Below are positions 1-6,450 of a DNA stretch of 19,389 nt, piece after piece; within the stretch, counting starts at the first letter, position 1, and each line of letters starts with the position of its first letter. The stretch is from JAMLGJ01 sp047972145. Lineage in GTDB: Bacteria; Actinomycetota; Acidimicrobiia; Acidimicrobiales; Microtrichaceae. A program made the translations under genes and the position numbers. A model generated the notes under the pieces. It saw only the letters and a program-made list of their open reading frames with translations. It was not told the DNA's origin and searched no databases. The stretch covers positions 1-19,389 of the forward strand of contig JBKEAI010000021.1 in NCBI GenBank assembly GCA_047972145.1, given 5' to 3'.

Positions 1-116
1 GGCTGGAGTTCGTCAACTCGGCCGGGCTCGTTGGTCGGAGCTTGACCGATGCGGAAACGGCGGAGGTTCTCGACGCGGTCAGCCAGCTTCGTCTCATCAC
101 GGAGCCCTACGAGTAG
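1..116 (+). CDS. 3' end of an unrecognised protein (partial)
   Basis: An open frame enters from the left edge (first full codon at base 3) and ends at the TAG at 114-116. It gives 37 residues starting LEFVNSAGLVGRSL and ending RLITEPYE. The Asp/Glu/Ala-rich helical composition (DAETAEVLDAVSQLRL) and ordinary high-GC codon use suggest a genuine C-terminus. The family cannot be named from so short a piece. It converges on the broken XRE regulator, with only 9 bases between the two stop codons. Residence next to an HTH regulator remnant is compatible with an accessory or toxin-antitoxin-like locus, but that is inference. Confidence 0.5.
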   Translation, partial: LEFVNSAGLVGRSLTDAETAEVLDAVSQLRLITEPYE

Positions 117-125
117 GGGCACAGC

Positions 126-538
126 TCAGGCGGCGGGTTCTCCGGTGCCGGTGAGTTGTTGGATGCGGTGTGTGGTGATGCAGGTGTCGAGGACGCTCTT
201 CACGATGGCCCGGTCGGTGTCGGGGAGTTGGTCGAAAGCTTGGAGTTTATCGAGGAGTCTCGGTCGGCGATGCCGGCGATGCCGGCGATGCCGGCGTGGT
301 CGGTGTTGTCGCGGTTGGCGAAGGCGAGGTAGTCGGGGCTGACGCCGAAGGTCTCGGCGATGCGGATGAGTAGCTCGGTCGGCTCCACACCCTGCCGTTG
401 CGCTGATAGAGCCCCCGTTCGTGGCACACCGACAGCCACCGCAACCTTCCAGTCGGAATACCTCCGCAGCACGACCGACGACTGCTTCGACGCGCCCCGA
501 AACCGGTCCGGAGCCCGCCCGAACCCACAGCGAACCAC
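126..538 (-). pseudogene. frameshifted XRE-family HTH regulator
   Basis: Two minus-strand frames together look like one small helix-turn-helix regulator. The upstream frame (codons from 538 down to about 270) contains VAVAVGVPRTGALSAQ and then ELLIRIAETFGVSPDYLAFA, a typical recognition-helix and 'IAetLGVspdYL' XRE segment. The normal C-terminal helix, LLDKLQAFDQLPDTDRAIV followed by KSVLDTC, lies in a different frame and runs to the TGA at 126-128. The switch is near 265-275, where a net 1-base loss or 2-base gain joins the halves. Just upstream in the gene is a 9-base tandem repeat (GIAGIAGIA, about 265-297). The N-terminal HTH is poorly conserved and the true start is unclear. A sequencing error remains possible; otherwise it is a decaying gene. 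Confidence 0.55.
265..297. repeat. 9-bp tandem repeat inside XRE remnant
   Basis: On the plus strand the unit gatgccggc repeats about three and a half times. It encodes Gly-Ile-Ala repeats on the minus strand in the frame of the XRE N-terminal half. It sits directly beside the point where the reading frame changes, so polymerase slippage is a plausible contributor to the disruption, although a 9-bp unit alone would keep frame. Confidence 0.7.
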
Positions 539-609
539 CAGCCAACCACCAGTTCCCCACCCGCTGAGCTACTTGAACAGCTTGGGTCAGGCGGCCCGCG
601 GGCGGCTGG

Positions 610-3126
610 TCACTCCTCTGGACCGACGTTCTCAAAGCGCGTGCAGTAGTCGAGGAACACCAGCCGTGAAACCCCGGGTGCACCGGCGCGGTGCTTGGCC
701 ACGATCACCTCTGCGGTGTCCTTGTCGGTGGACTCGGTGTCGTACTTGTCGTCGCGGTACAGGAACATCACCACATCCGCGTCCTGTTCGATCGAGTTGT
801 GTGCGACGACCCCGTCGGCCACGAAGTTGTGGGTTCCCAGCACGGTCGCGTCATAGGTGGGCATCGACCCGACCGAGGTGACCGACACGACCTCGTCCCA
901 CATGACCTCCGAGGTGGCGAGCTCTTCGAGCGACTTGCTCTCCAACACCCCCGCGATGCGCGAGAGCCTCTCGCGGCTGGTCGCCCGCGGACGCAGCTGC
1001 GTGCCCAGCAGGTAGCCCCCGCAGTACTGCTCGCCGAGCGCGGCCGCGAGCTCCCGCTGGGTCATGGAGGCGTCGGCCAGGTCCTGTACGACCGCTTCGC
1101 GGACCTCCGCAGGAATCGTGTCGACGTTCGGATTGGCTCGCACCCCCTCCAGCGCGGCGAGCGCACCGGCGACGGCATCTGCCCGATCGCCAGCGAAACC
1201 GATCTGCTCCAGGAAGCAGCGCTGCTGGTCCGCTCCGTGCACCCACAGCCGGTACCGGGGTCTGGTCCGCCCGATGTCGTTGATCCGCCCGTGGATTCCG
1301 AAGCGACACAACAGGAGTTGGAGCCCGTCGATCAGCTCCCGGGAACACGAAGTGGCGGCGATCCTCACGTGGGGCCGACCGCGCAGCTCGGCCACCGACA
1401 GGTACCCGATGCGCCCGAACAGCTCCGCGAGCACCCCGGTGAGCTCGGCATCGGCCAACGCGGACACGACGTCGGAGAACCTGCCTGAGCGCAGCGCCTC
1501 GTCGACCGCCTCGTCGGGGGTCGCGCAGGACGCCAGAACCTCGGGTGCGTGCACGACGCGCGGAACCGCTATCCGGGACCCCACGCGCAGATCCTCGAGC
1601 GCCGCCCAGCGGTCCACGAGCCTGAACCGGTGGTTCGCGGTGGCCTGAACCGTCCTACCCGATGCGAGCTCCATCGAGAAGACCTCACGTCTACCGGTTG
1701 GGAATGCATGGGTGAGGGTCGCCGGCACCATCCGCCAGTGCTCGTCGAGGCTCCACACCGGCACATCGGTCGCCCCGTTGGCCACCAGCTCCCCCAGGGT
1801 GATCTCCGAGTTGTCATCGGCGCGCAGCAGCCGGGTACCCGCGGGCATGCAGCCCGACTCGCGCAGGTCCGCGAGCATCGGACGCTTGTCGGAGCGCTCC
1901 TCGAGCTTGCGCGAGAGCTGGGAGAGCGCGACCACAGGAGTACCGAGCTCGCGGGCGAGCACCTTGAGTCCCCTGCTTATCTCGGAGACCTCGACCTGAC
2001 GGCTCTCCGCGGAACCCCGGCCCTGCATGAGCTGGAGGTAGTCGACGATGACCATGCCGAGTGGCTGGCCGAGCCGGTCCTGGAGGCGCCGGGCCTTGGA
2101 GCGGATCTCCATGAGGGTGACCGCCGGGTTGTCGTCGATCCACATCTTGCCCTCGCCCAGGCGACCGATCGCCTTGGTGATCTTGGACCAGTCCTGGTCG
2201 GTCAACCTCCCGGTTCGCATCTTCGCCGAGTCGACCCGCGCCTGGGCGGAGATCAGGCGTTGGGTGAGCTCCATGTGGCCCATCTCGAGTGAGAACAGCA
2301 GCACCGGCCTCTGCCCTTCGATCGCGGCGTGCGCGGCCATGCCGAGGGCGAATGCCGTCTTGCCCATCCCCGGGCGAGCCCCGACGATCACGAGCGAGCC
2401 GGGTTGGAGCCCGGACAACAGGCGGTCCAGTTGGTGGTACCCCGTGGCGGTCCCGGTGATCTCCTCGCCTCGCTCCGCCAGCTCCTCGAGGTGTGTGAGG
2501 CCCTGTTCGAGCAGTGGTGGGAGCTTCACCAGTGTGTCCGAGGAGCGATCCTGGGCGATCGCGAAGATCGCTCTCTCAGCTTCGTCCATCGTGGTGTCGA
2601 TGTCATCGAGCGGGGAGTACCCGAGCTCCGCGATGTCGTTGGCGGCGCCGATCAACCTACGCAGGAGCGCCTTCTCCTGCACGATCCGCGCGTAGTACTC
2701 GGCGTTGGTTATCGCCGGGGTTCGGCTCTGGAGGCTCACCAGCTTGGCCGTACCGCCGCACATCTCGAGCAGGTCGACCCGTTGCAACTCCTCGGCTACG
2801 GTCACCGCGTCGATGCCGGCGCCGGCTACCGCCAGCGCCTGGATGGTGTCGAAGAGGTGCCGGTGCGCAGGCCTGTAGAAGTCGTCTGCCGACACGATCG
2901 GCGAGACGATCGAGACCGCCTGCTCCGATAGCAGCATCGCTCCGAGCAGCGACTCCTCGGCCTCGATGCTGTGGGGCGGAACACGACCGGGAACCGGCGT
3001 CTGTGCCCGACGAGCATCTGCGTGCCCAGCGCTGCGCGGGGAACGATCCTGCTCGTCGTGCGTCGCGGTCAAGTCGAGTGCCCGTACCGGTGAGGAGTCA
3101 TCCATCGGAGAACATCTTCGGTGCAT
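610..3126 (-). CDS. dnaB: replicative DNA helicase DnaB with in-frame intein
   Basis: 838-residue precursor of the hexameric replicative helicase, which unwinds DNA ahead of the replisome. After a ~50-residue variable N-terminus, the DnaB N-terminal domain starts at PHSIEAEESLLGAML (51-65). The RecA-like C-terminal domain carries Walker A GARPGMGKTAF (249-259), LLFSLEM (276-282) and Walker B MVIVDYLQL (358-366), then LSQLSRKLEER and LADLRESG (418-425). An intein occupies 426-777, and the C-extein resumes at SIEQDADVVMFLYRDD and ends at 838. The exteins alone give 486 residues, a normal DnaB size. The start is uncertain: ATG at 3126, or ATG at 3105 (residue 8) with a GAAG-like SD. It is the last gene of the rpsF-ssb-rpsR-rplI-dnaB cluster, separated from rplI by 169 bp. 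Confidence 0.95.
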   Translation of the reverse strand: MHRRCSPMDDSSPVRALDLTATHDEQDRSPRSAGHADARRAQTPVPGRVPPHSIEAEESLLGAMLLSEQAVSIVSPIVSADDFYRPAHRHLFDTIQALAVAGAGIDAVTVAEELQRVDLLEMCGGTAKLVSLQSRTPAITNAEYYARIVQEKALLRRLIGAANDIAELGYSPLDDIDTTMDEAERAIFAIAQDRSSDTLVKLPPLLEQGLTHLEELAERGEEITGTATGYHQLDRLLSGLQPGSLVIVGARPGMGKTAFALGMAAHAAIEGQRPVLLFSLEMGHMELTQRLISAQARVDSAKMRTGRLTDQDWSKITKAIGRLGEGKMWIDDNPAVTLMEIRSKARRLQDRLGQPLGMVIVDYLQLMQGRGSAESRQVEVSEISRGLKVLARELGTPVVALSQLSRKLEERSDKRPMLADLRESGCMPAGTRLLRADDNSEITLGELVANGATDVPVWSLDEHWRMVPATLTHAFPTGRREVFSMELASGRTVQATANHRFRLVDRWAALEDLRVGSRIAVPRVVHAPEVLASCATPDEAVDEALRSGRFSDVVSALADAELTGVLAELFGRIGYLSVAELRGRPHVRIAATSCSRELIDGLQLLLCRFGIHGRINDIGRTRPRYRLWVHGADQQRCFLEQIGFAGDRADAVAGALAALEGVRANPNVDTIPAEVREAVVQDLADASMTQRELAAALGEQYCGGYLLGTQLRPRATSRERLSRIAGVLESKSLEELATSEVMWDEVVSVTSVGSMPTYDATVLGTHNFVADGVVAHNSIEQDADVVMFLYRDDKYDTESTDKDTAEVIVAKHRAGAPGVSRLVFLDYCTRFENVGPEE
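796..1851 (-). mobile_element. DnaB intein (dnaB-b insertion site) with degenerate homing endonuclease
   Basis: The 352-residue intervening protein spans DnaB residues 426-777. It begins with Cys426 (CMPAGTRLL, block A), has a block B TxxH-type motif (TVQATANHRF), block F (TYDATVLGTHNFVADG) and block G ending VVAHN, followed by Ser+1 of the C-extein. All residues needed for splicing are therefore present. The insertion point RESG/SIEQ is the site of the Ssp DnaB intein. A central DOD-type endonuclease remains recognisable (SRELIDGLQLLLCRFGIHG, YRLWVHGADQQRCFLEQIGF). Its second LAGLIDADG motif reads LAELFGRIGYLS (566-577), without the catalytic acidic residues, and no first LAGLIDADG block is visible. 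A DNA-recognition-like segment follows (MTQRELAAALGEQYCGGYL, 688-706). Confidence 0.93.
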
Positions 3127-3240
3127 TGCCCTGTGGGCATCCAGAGGACAACCGTGGGAAATTCCTGTGGATCATCGGCGGACTCCTTGGGAACAAACCG
3201 AACGCGGTCTGTACACAGGCGCGCGAAGCCTGTGGAGGAG
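3127..3240 (-). promoter_or_regulatory. dnaB upstream region with three CCTGTGG sites (DnaA-box-like)
   Basis: The dnaB leader holds three copies of CCTGTGG on the plus strand, at 3130-3136, 3164-3170 and 3229-3235. The middle copy sits within TGTGGATCA (3166-3174), whose complement TGATCCACA differs from the DnaA box TTATCCACA at one base. The flanking copies match less well. No convincing -35/-10 pair for dnaB was found here. The DnaA interpretation is inference. Confidence 0.35.
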
Positions 3241-3267
3241 CGGTGGAGAAACTCGGGCAAGGCCTGG

Positions 3268-3287
3268 CGCCGGTCGGTGGACCGGCG
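3268..3287 (-). terminator. GC-rich hairpin after rplI
   Basis: CGCCGGTC and GACCGGCG form a perfect 8-bp inverted repeat with a 4-base loop, starting 8 bases past the rplI stop codon. There is no strong U-tract downstream, only a short TTTCT. It may be a terminator or attenuator that lowers read-through from the ribosomal genes into dnaB, or a processing/stability stem. Confidence 0.45.
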
Positions 3288-3295
3288 GGTGGAGA

Positions 3296-3751
3296 TCAGT
3301 CGGCCACCACATCCAGGTGGATCGGAAACTCGACGTCCGCGTGCAGGCGAGCCATGACGTGGTGGTCCCCGGTGGTCTTGATGTGCTCGTCGAGCCGTAT
3401 GGTGCGTCGATCGATCTCGTAGCCGGTCTGCTCGCTGACCGCGTCGACGATCTCAGCCGCGGTGACCGAACCGAACAGACGGCCGCCCTCTCCCGCACGC
3501 GTGTGGATGGTGATCACCTTGGAGACCATGACCTTGGCGATCTCCTCGGCGGATTCGCGCGCTGCGGCATCGCGCTCGTCGCGGGCCTTGCGCATCGACG
3601 CAGCCTGTTCGACCGCACCTGCGGTGGCCGCCATCGCGAGTGACCGCGGCTCGAGGTAGTTGCGAACGTAGCCCTTGGGCACCTCGACGATGTCACCACG
3701 GTGGCCGAGGCCCTCGACGTCGTCGCGGAGGATCACCTTGACCTGCTTCAC
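3296..3751 (-). CDS. rplI: 50S ribosomal protein L9
   Basis: 151 residues, the usual full length for bL9. The N-terminal RNA-binding domain starts MKQVKVILRDDVEGLGHRGD and includes GYVRNYLEPRSLAM. A long charged central helix spans about 48-77 (RKARDERDAAARESAEEIAK), and the C-terminal domain contains AGEGGRLFGSVT. The start is GTG at 3751, preceded by a strong Shine-Dalgarno GAGGAGG 7 bases away that lies inside the rpsR 3' end. Start and rpsR stop share GTGA (3748-3751), so translation is probably coupled to S18. No unusual residues were seen. Confidence 0.97.
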   Translation of the reverse strand: MKQVKVILRDDVEGLGHRGDIVEVPKGYVRNYLEPRSLAMAATAGAVEQAASMRKARDERDAAARESAEEIAKVMVSKVITIHTRAGEGGRLFGSVTAAEIVDAVSEQTGYEIDRRTIRLDEHIKTTGDHHVMARLHADVEFPIHLDVVAD

Positions 3752-4197
3752 GAGGTGACCTCCTCGACAGAGCCGGCCTGGGACTCGGACTCGGCGCTGG
3801 TGGAGCCGCGCTCGTCGCCGTCGCGGGGCGGGCGCGGTGGGCGACCCTCGCCATCGTCGCGACGGTCGTCGTCGCGCGGCGGGCGGTCGCGTCGACCGCG
3901 ACGGTCACCGCGACCTCCACGCTGGGTGGTGACCCGGCTCGAGTAGGGCAGCAAAGCCATCTCGCGGGCGTTCTTGATCGCTGTGGAGACCTCGCGCTGC
4001 TGCTGTTCGCTGTTGCCGTTGACACGTCGGGCCCGGATCTTGGCGCGGTCGGACATGAAGCGCTTGAGCAGCTCGGTGTCCTTCCAGTCGACGTAGTCGA
4101 TTCCCTCGCTGTCGAGGATGGAGGTCTTCTTCTTGAAGCGCCGGGGGTCTTCCTTCATCCTCCCCTTGGCGATCCGCTTGTTGGATGACTTGCCCAT
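3748..4197 (-). CDS. rpsR: 30S ribosomal protein S18 with long charged C-terminal tail
   Basis: 149 residues, where bS18 is normally 75-95. Residues 1 to about 90 are the S18 core: MGKSSNKR, then KKTSILDSEGIDYVDWKDTE, LLKRFMSDRAKIRARRVNG and AIKNAREMALLPYSSR. S18 pairs with S6 on the small-subunit platform. The core has no cysteine pair, so it is the zinc-free form. Residues from about 93 onward are a low-complexity extension rich in Arg, Gly, Asp and Pro (RGGRGDRRGRRDRPPRDDD), ending in an acidic/Ser tail (ESQAGSVEEVTS). The frame continues directly into the GTGA overlap with rplI, which carries the rplI ribosome-binding site, so the tail is unlikely to be an annotation artefact. The ATG overlaps the ssb stop by one base (TGATG). 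Confidence 0.95.
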   Translation of the reverse strand: MGKSSNKRIAKGRMKEDPRRFKKKTSILDSEGIDYVDWKDTELLKRFMSDRAKIRARRVNGNSEQQQREVSTAIKNAREMALLPYSSRVTTQRGGRGDRRGRRDRPPRDDDRRDDGEGRPPRPPRDGDERGSTSAESESQAGSVEEVTS

Positions 4198-4643
4198 CAG
4201 AACGGCTCCTCGTCCTCGTTGAGCCCACCTGCGGGGGCCTGCTGTGGCGCTGACGCGCCGTCGTATCCGCCTTCACCACCACGGCGCTCGTTCTTTGCCA
4301 CCGAAGCGGTCGCCCAGCGCAGGCTCGGACCGACCTCGTCTGCGACGACCTCGACCTTGGAGCGCTTCTCACCCTCCTGGGACTCCCAGGAACGCTGGTC
4401 GAGACGACCGACGACCATCACCCTCATCCCCTTGTCGAGCGACTCGGCGACGTTCTCGGCCAGATCCCGCCAGCACACGACGTCGAAGAAGCTGGTCTGC
4501 TCCTCCCACTCGTTGGTCTGGCGGTTCTGCCAGCGCCGGTTCACCGCGAGGCCGAAGTTGGCCACCGGTGCACCGCTGGGTGTGAACCGCAGCTCGGGGG
4601 TCCTCGTGAGGTTGCCCACCAGTTCGACTGTGTTGCCTGCCAT
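4197..4643 (-). CDS. ssb: single-stranded DNA-binding protein
   Basis: 148 residues. The OB fold occupies about 1-110: MAGNTVELVGNLTRTPELRF, then PVANFGLAVNRRW, TSFFDVVCWRDLAENVAESL and MRVMVVGRLDQRSWE. A Gly/Pro/Gln linker (GGEGGYDGASAPQQAPAGG) leads to the acidic tip NEDEEPF, the conserved tail that recruits replication and repair partners. The tetramer protects single-stranded DNA during replication, repair and recombination. The ATG at 4643 has AAGGGGA upstream. It lies 15 bp after rpsF, and its stop overlaps the rpsR start, as in other actinobacterial rpsF operons. Confidence 0.97.
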   Translation of the reverse strand: MAGNTVELVGNLTRTPELRFTPSGAPVANFGLAVNRRWQNRQTNEWEEQTSFFDVVCWRDLAENVAESLDKGMRVMVVGRLDQRSWESQEGEKRSKVEVVADEVGPSLRWATASVAKNERRGGEGGYDGASAPQQAPAGGLNEDEEPF

Positions 4644-4658
4644 GTCTTTCCCCTTGGA

Positions 4659-4991
4659 TCAGTTCGCTGCCGCGAGCAGGCCACGTCGTGTGGCCTCGGC
4701 GTCGGGCAGTCGGATCAACTTGTGGCGGACGACGTCGTCCGCGAGACGGAGGAAGCGGTCCACCTCGTCGAGGTCGGCTGCATCGGTGGTGATCTCCAAC
4801 ACCGTGTAGACGCCCTCGTGCTTGTGGTTGATCTCGTACGCGAACCGCCGACGGCCCCACTTGTCGACCTTGGGGACCAGCCCCTCACCCGATTCGACCA
4901 GTTCGGTCACCCGGTCGATCACCGCGGTGTTCGCGGCATCGTCGACATCGGCGTCGACGATGATCATCAGTTCATACGCGCGTGATGGCAC
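4659..4991 (-). CDS. rpsF: 30S ribosomal protein S6
   Basis: 110 residues, typical for bS6. It starts MPSRAYELMIIVDADVDD and includes VDKWGRRRFAYEINHKHEG, YTVLEITTDAADLDEVDRFL and the C-terminal VVRHKLIRLPDAEATRRG. GTG at 4991 is chosen because AGGGAGG stands 6 bases upstream. An in-frame extension upstream has no family similarity. S6 forms a complex with S18, encoded two genes downstream. It is the first gene of the rpsF-ssb-rpsR-rplI-dnaB cluster, with a 217-bp leader/promoter region before it. Confidence 0.96.
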   Translation of the reverse strand: MPSRAYELMIIVDADVDDAANTAVIDRVTELVESGEGLVPKVDKWGRRRFAYEINHKHEGVYTVLEITTDAADLDEVDRFLRLADDVVRHKLIRLPDAEATRRGLLAAAN

Positions 4992-5055
4992 GTGATACCT
5001 CCCTATGGGCCTGGCACGGATGCCGTCGGGTCCTGGAACACAGGACAGGGGTTTG
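4992..5055 (-). promoter_or_regulatory. rpsF leader, candidate S6:S18-binding structure
   Basis: The RNA upstream of rpsF can form GTCCTG/CAGGAC around a 5-base loop, then a CCGACGG segment whose ACGG pairs with CCGT across a 3-base loop. An outer CCTG/CAGG closure is possible, and the Shine-Dalgarno follows directly. Leaders of rpsF-rpsR operons in many bacteria carry an S6:S18-binding motif with an unpaired CCG that mimics the 16S site. The CCG next to stems here is compatible, but the fold was drawn by eye only. Confidence 0.35.
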
Positions 5056-5068
5056 GATTGGGCGCCCC

Positions 5069-5099
5069 ACAATAGACCGCGGCGCCACGCCCGAACCAA
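5069..5099 (-). promoter_or_regulatory. putative rpsF operon promoter
   Basis: On the minus strand TATTGT (complement of 5069-5074) fits the actinobacterial -10 TAnnnT. TTGGTT (complement of 5094-5099) lies 19 bases upstream as a possible -35. Initiation near 5062 would give a ~70-base leader before the rpsF GTG. The spacing is a little long. Confidence 0.35.
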
Positions 5100-5143
5100 C
5101 GGGCCTGGAGACCCGCACGGTCATGTCGGTCACGGTCGTGTTC

Positions 5144-5173
5144 CACACCGCAACACCATCGCGCAGCGGTGTG
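5144..5173 (-). terminator. inverted repeat downstream of panB
   Basis: CACACCGC (5144-5151) and GCGGTGTG (5166-5173) are perfect 8-bp arms around a 14-base loop, about 35 bases after the panB stop and upstream of the rpsF promoter. There is no U-tract, so it is either a terminator or an operator-like element; its position favours separating panB from the rpsF operon. Confidence 0.35.
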
Positions 5174-5208
5174 ACACCCGGCTCCGGTCTCGTGGGTTGC
5201 CCGGGTAC

Positions 5209-6075
5209 TCAGCCGCTGTAGAGCGAGAGGGCCTCGGCCTCGGCCTCCGCGAGGTGATAGGTCTCCGCCGGACCGGGGAAGGATCCGCCGCGCACGTCTG
5301 CGGCATAGCGGGAGATGGCCTCCACCGCATCGCTGCGCTGGTCCGCGTAGCGACGTACGAACTTGGGTGCCATCCGGTCCTCGAGGCCGAGGATGTCGTG
5401 GTACACGAGGACCTGGCCGTCACATCCAGGGCCCGCACCGATGCCGATCGTCGGGATCTCGAGTGCGTCGGTGACCATCTGCGCGACCGCATCGGGTACT
5501 CCCTCGAGGACGATCGCGAAGCACCCCGCGTGTTGGAGCGCCTTGGCGTCGTCCACGAGCGCGAGCGCGGCGCGGGACTCCTTGGCCTGCACCCGGAACC
5601 CGCCCATCGAGTGCATCGATTGCGGTGTGAGGCCCAGGTGGCCCATGACCGGGATCTCCGCGTCGATGATCGCCTCGATCATCGGCACCCGTTTGGAACC
5701 ACCCTCGAGCTTCACGCACTGCGCCCCTGCACGCACCAGCGCAGCGGCGTTCCCGACGGTGTCGGCGGTGCTCACGTGGTAGCTCATCCACGGCAGGTCA
5801 CCCACGACCAGGGCACCCGGTCGGGCGCGCGCGACCGCTGCGGTGTGGTGTGCCATGTCGTCGATGGTCACCGAGAGGGTGTCGTCGTGGCCGAGCACCA
5901 CCATCGCCAGCGAGTCGCCGACGAGGATCATGTCCACTCCGGCGGCGTCCGCGATCCTGGCACCGGGTGCGTCGTACGCGGTCACCATCACCAACGGTTC
6001 GTCACCATTGGTGACCTTTCTCCCACGGATCGAGGGAACGGTCGCCGCCGGTCGGACGGCATCAGATCGAGTCAT
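5209..6075 (-). CDS. panB: 3-methyl-2-oxobutanoate hydroxymethyltransferase
   Basis: 288 residues. PanB transfers a hydroxymethyl group from 5,10-methylene-THF to 2-oxoisovalerate, the first committed step of pantothenate/CoA synthesis, in the cytosol. The Mg-binding signature VGDSLAMVVLGHDDTLSV, the segment KLEGGSKRVPMIEAIIDAEI with PVMGHLGLTPQS, and IGIGAGPGCDGQVLVYHD are all present. The ATG at 6075 is preceded by AGGAGG with a 6-base spacer; the longer frame upstream has no PanB similarity. No panC or panD is in the window, so the pathway is split. A good promoter lies at 6127-6155. It sits between a PBP and the rpsF operon and is transcribed separately. Confidence 0.96.
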   Translation of the reverse strand: MTRSDAVRPAATVPSIRGRKVTNGDEPLVMVTAYDAPGARIADAAGVDMILVGDSLAMVVLGHDDTLSVTIDDMAHHTAAVARARPGALVVGDLPWMSYHVSTADTVGNAAALVRAGAQCVKLEGGSKRVPMIEAIIDAEIPVMGHLGLTPQSMHSMGGFRVQAKESRAALALVDDAKALQHAGCFAIVLEGVPDAVAQMVTDALEIPTIGIGAGPGCDGQVLVYHDILGLEDRMAPKFVRRYADQRSDAVEAISRYAADVRGGSFPGPAETYHLAEAEAEALSLYSG

Positions 6076-6126
6076 GGCTCGCCTCCTGATCAGGTCCAGC
6101 GCCATTCGGCTGCCGGCCACCCCGAC

Positions 6127-6155
6127 ATGATACGACAGACACGCTGTGGGGCCAA
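6127..6155 (-). promoter_or_regulatory. putative panB promoter
   Basis: On the minus strand, -35 TTGGCC (complement of 6150-6155), a 17-base spacer and -10 TATCAT (complement of 6127-6132). Transcription would begin near 6120, giving a ~45-base leader with the AGGAGG site. It is the best sigma-A/RpoD-type match noticed in the window. Confidence 0.5.
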
Positions 6156-6171
6156 GGGGTCCTGCCGGCAC

Positions 6172-6177
6172 TACCGT
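6172..6177 (+). promoter_or_regulatory. -10 element for leaderless zinc-ribbon gene
   Basis: TACCGT ends 8 bases before the ATG at 6186. No Shine-Dalgarno precedes that ATG, so the transcript probably starts at or next to the start codon. The -35 is not clear. Confidence 0.4.
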
Positions 6178-6185
6178 TGGCCCCG

Positions 6186-6383
6186 ATGGCGACCTGTGAG
6201 AGCTGCGGACGAGAAGAAGCCGACACCGTGAAGGTCCAACGCATGTACCTGGTCGCCGGCGACGACCCGGACGCGGAGCCGAGGGAGATCGACCCCGGCG
6301 ACGCTCCCACACCGGGCGACATAGAGCAATGGTGCGCCAGCTGTTGCGCGACGTTCCCCCACGTCACCGTCAACGCCGAGTAG
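6186..6383 (+). CDS. small zinc-ribbon hypothetical protein
   Basis: 65 residues starting MATCESCGREEADTVKVQRM. Two cysteine pairs, CESC near the N-terminus and CASC (WCASCCATFP) near the C-terminus, are spaced as in a treble-clef or zinc-ribbon knuckle and probably bind one zinc. The acidic middle (GDDPDAEPREIDPGDAPTPG) looks like a loop. Function is unknown: a protein- or nucleic-acid-binding adaptor is typical of such folds, but nothing here decides. An ATG three codons earlier (6177) exists, but it overlaps the -10-like TACCGT, so 6186 is preferred. The gene is divergent from panB and convergent with the PBP. Confidence 0.6.
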   Translation: MATCESCGREEADTVKVQRMYLVAGDDPDAEPREIDPGDAPTPGDIEQWCASCCATFPHVTVNAE

Positions 6384-6417
6384 CGCTCAGACCCCGCCCC
6401 CTCAGCCCATCACACCC

Positions 6418-6450
6418 CCGGACGTCCGGCCACCTCTCGTCAGGGAGGTG
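6418..6450. terminator. palindrome and hairpin between convergent genes
   Basis: CCGGACGTCCGG (6418-6429) is a perfect 12-bp palindrome. CACCTC (6431-6436) pairs with GAGGTG (6445-6450) across the PBP stop codon. Both lie where the zinc-ribbon gene and the PBP converge, so a bidirectional stop is plausible, though no T-run follows. Confidence 0.3.

Noticed and set aside
530..590. tRNA-like stretch on the minus strand (GTAGCTCAGCGGGTGG)
   Set aside because: It resembles a D-arm, but the D-stem does not close, and no anticodon arm, T-arm or matching acceptor 3' strand could be found. At most a chance match or remnant.
594..603. GCCCGCGGGC palindrome just after dnaB as a terminator
   Set aside because: Self-complementary without room for a loop and no U-tract; too weak to call.
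691..2931. Long plus-strand open frames opposite dnaB
   Set aside because: Codon-position shadows of a high-GC gene; no recognisable motifs on that strand.
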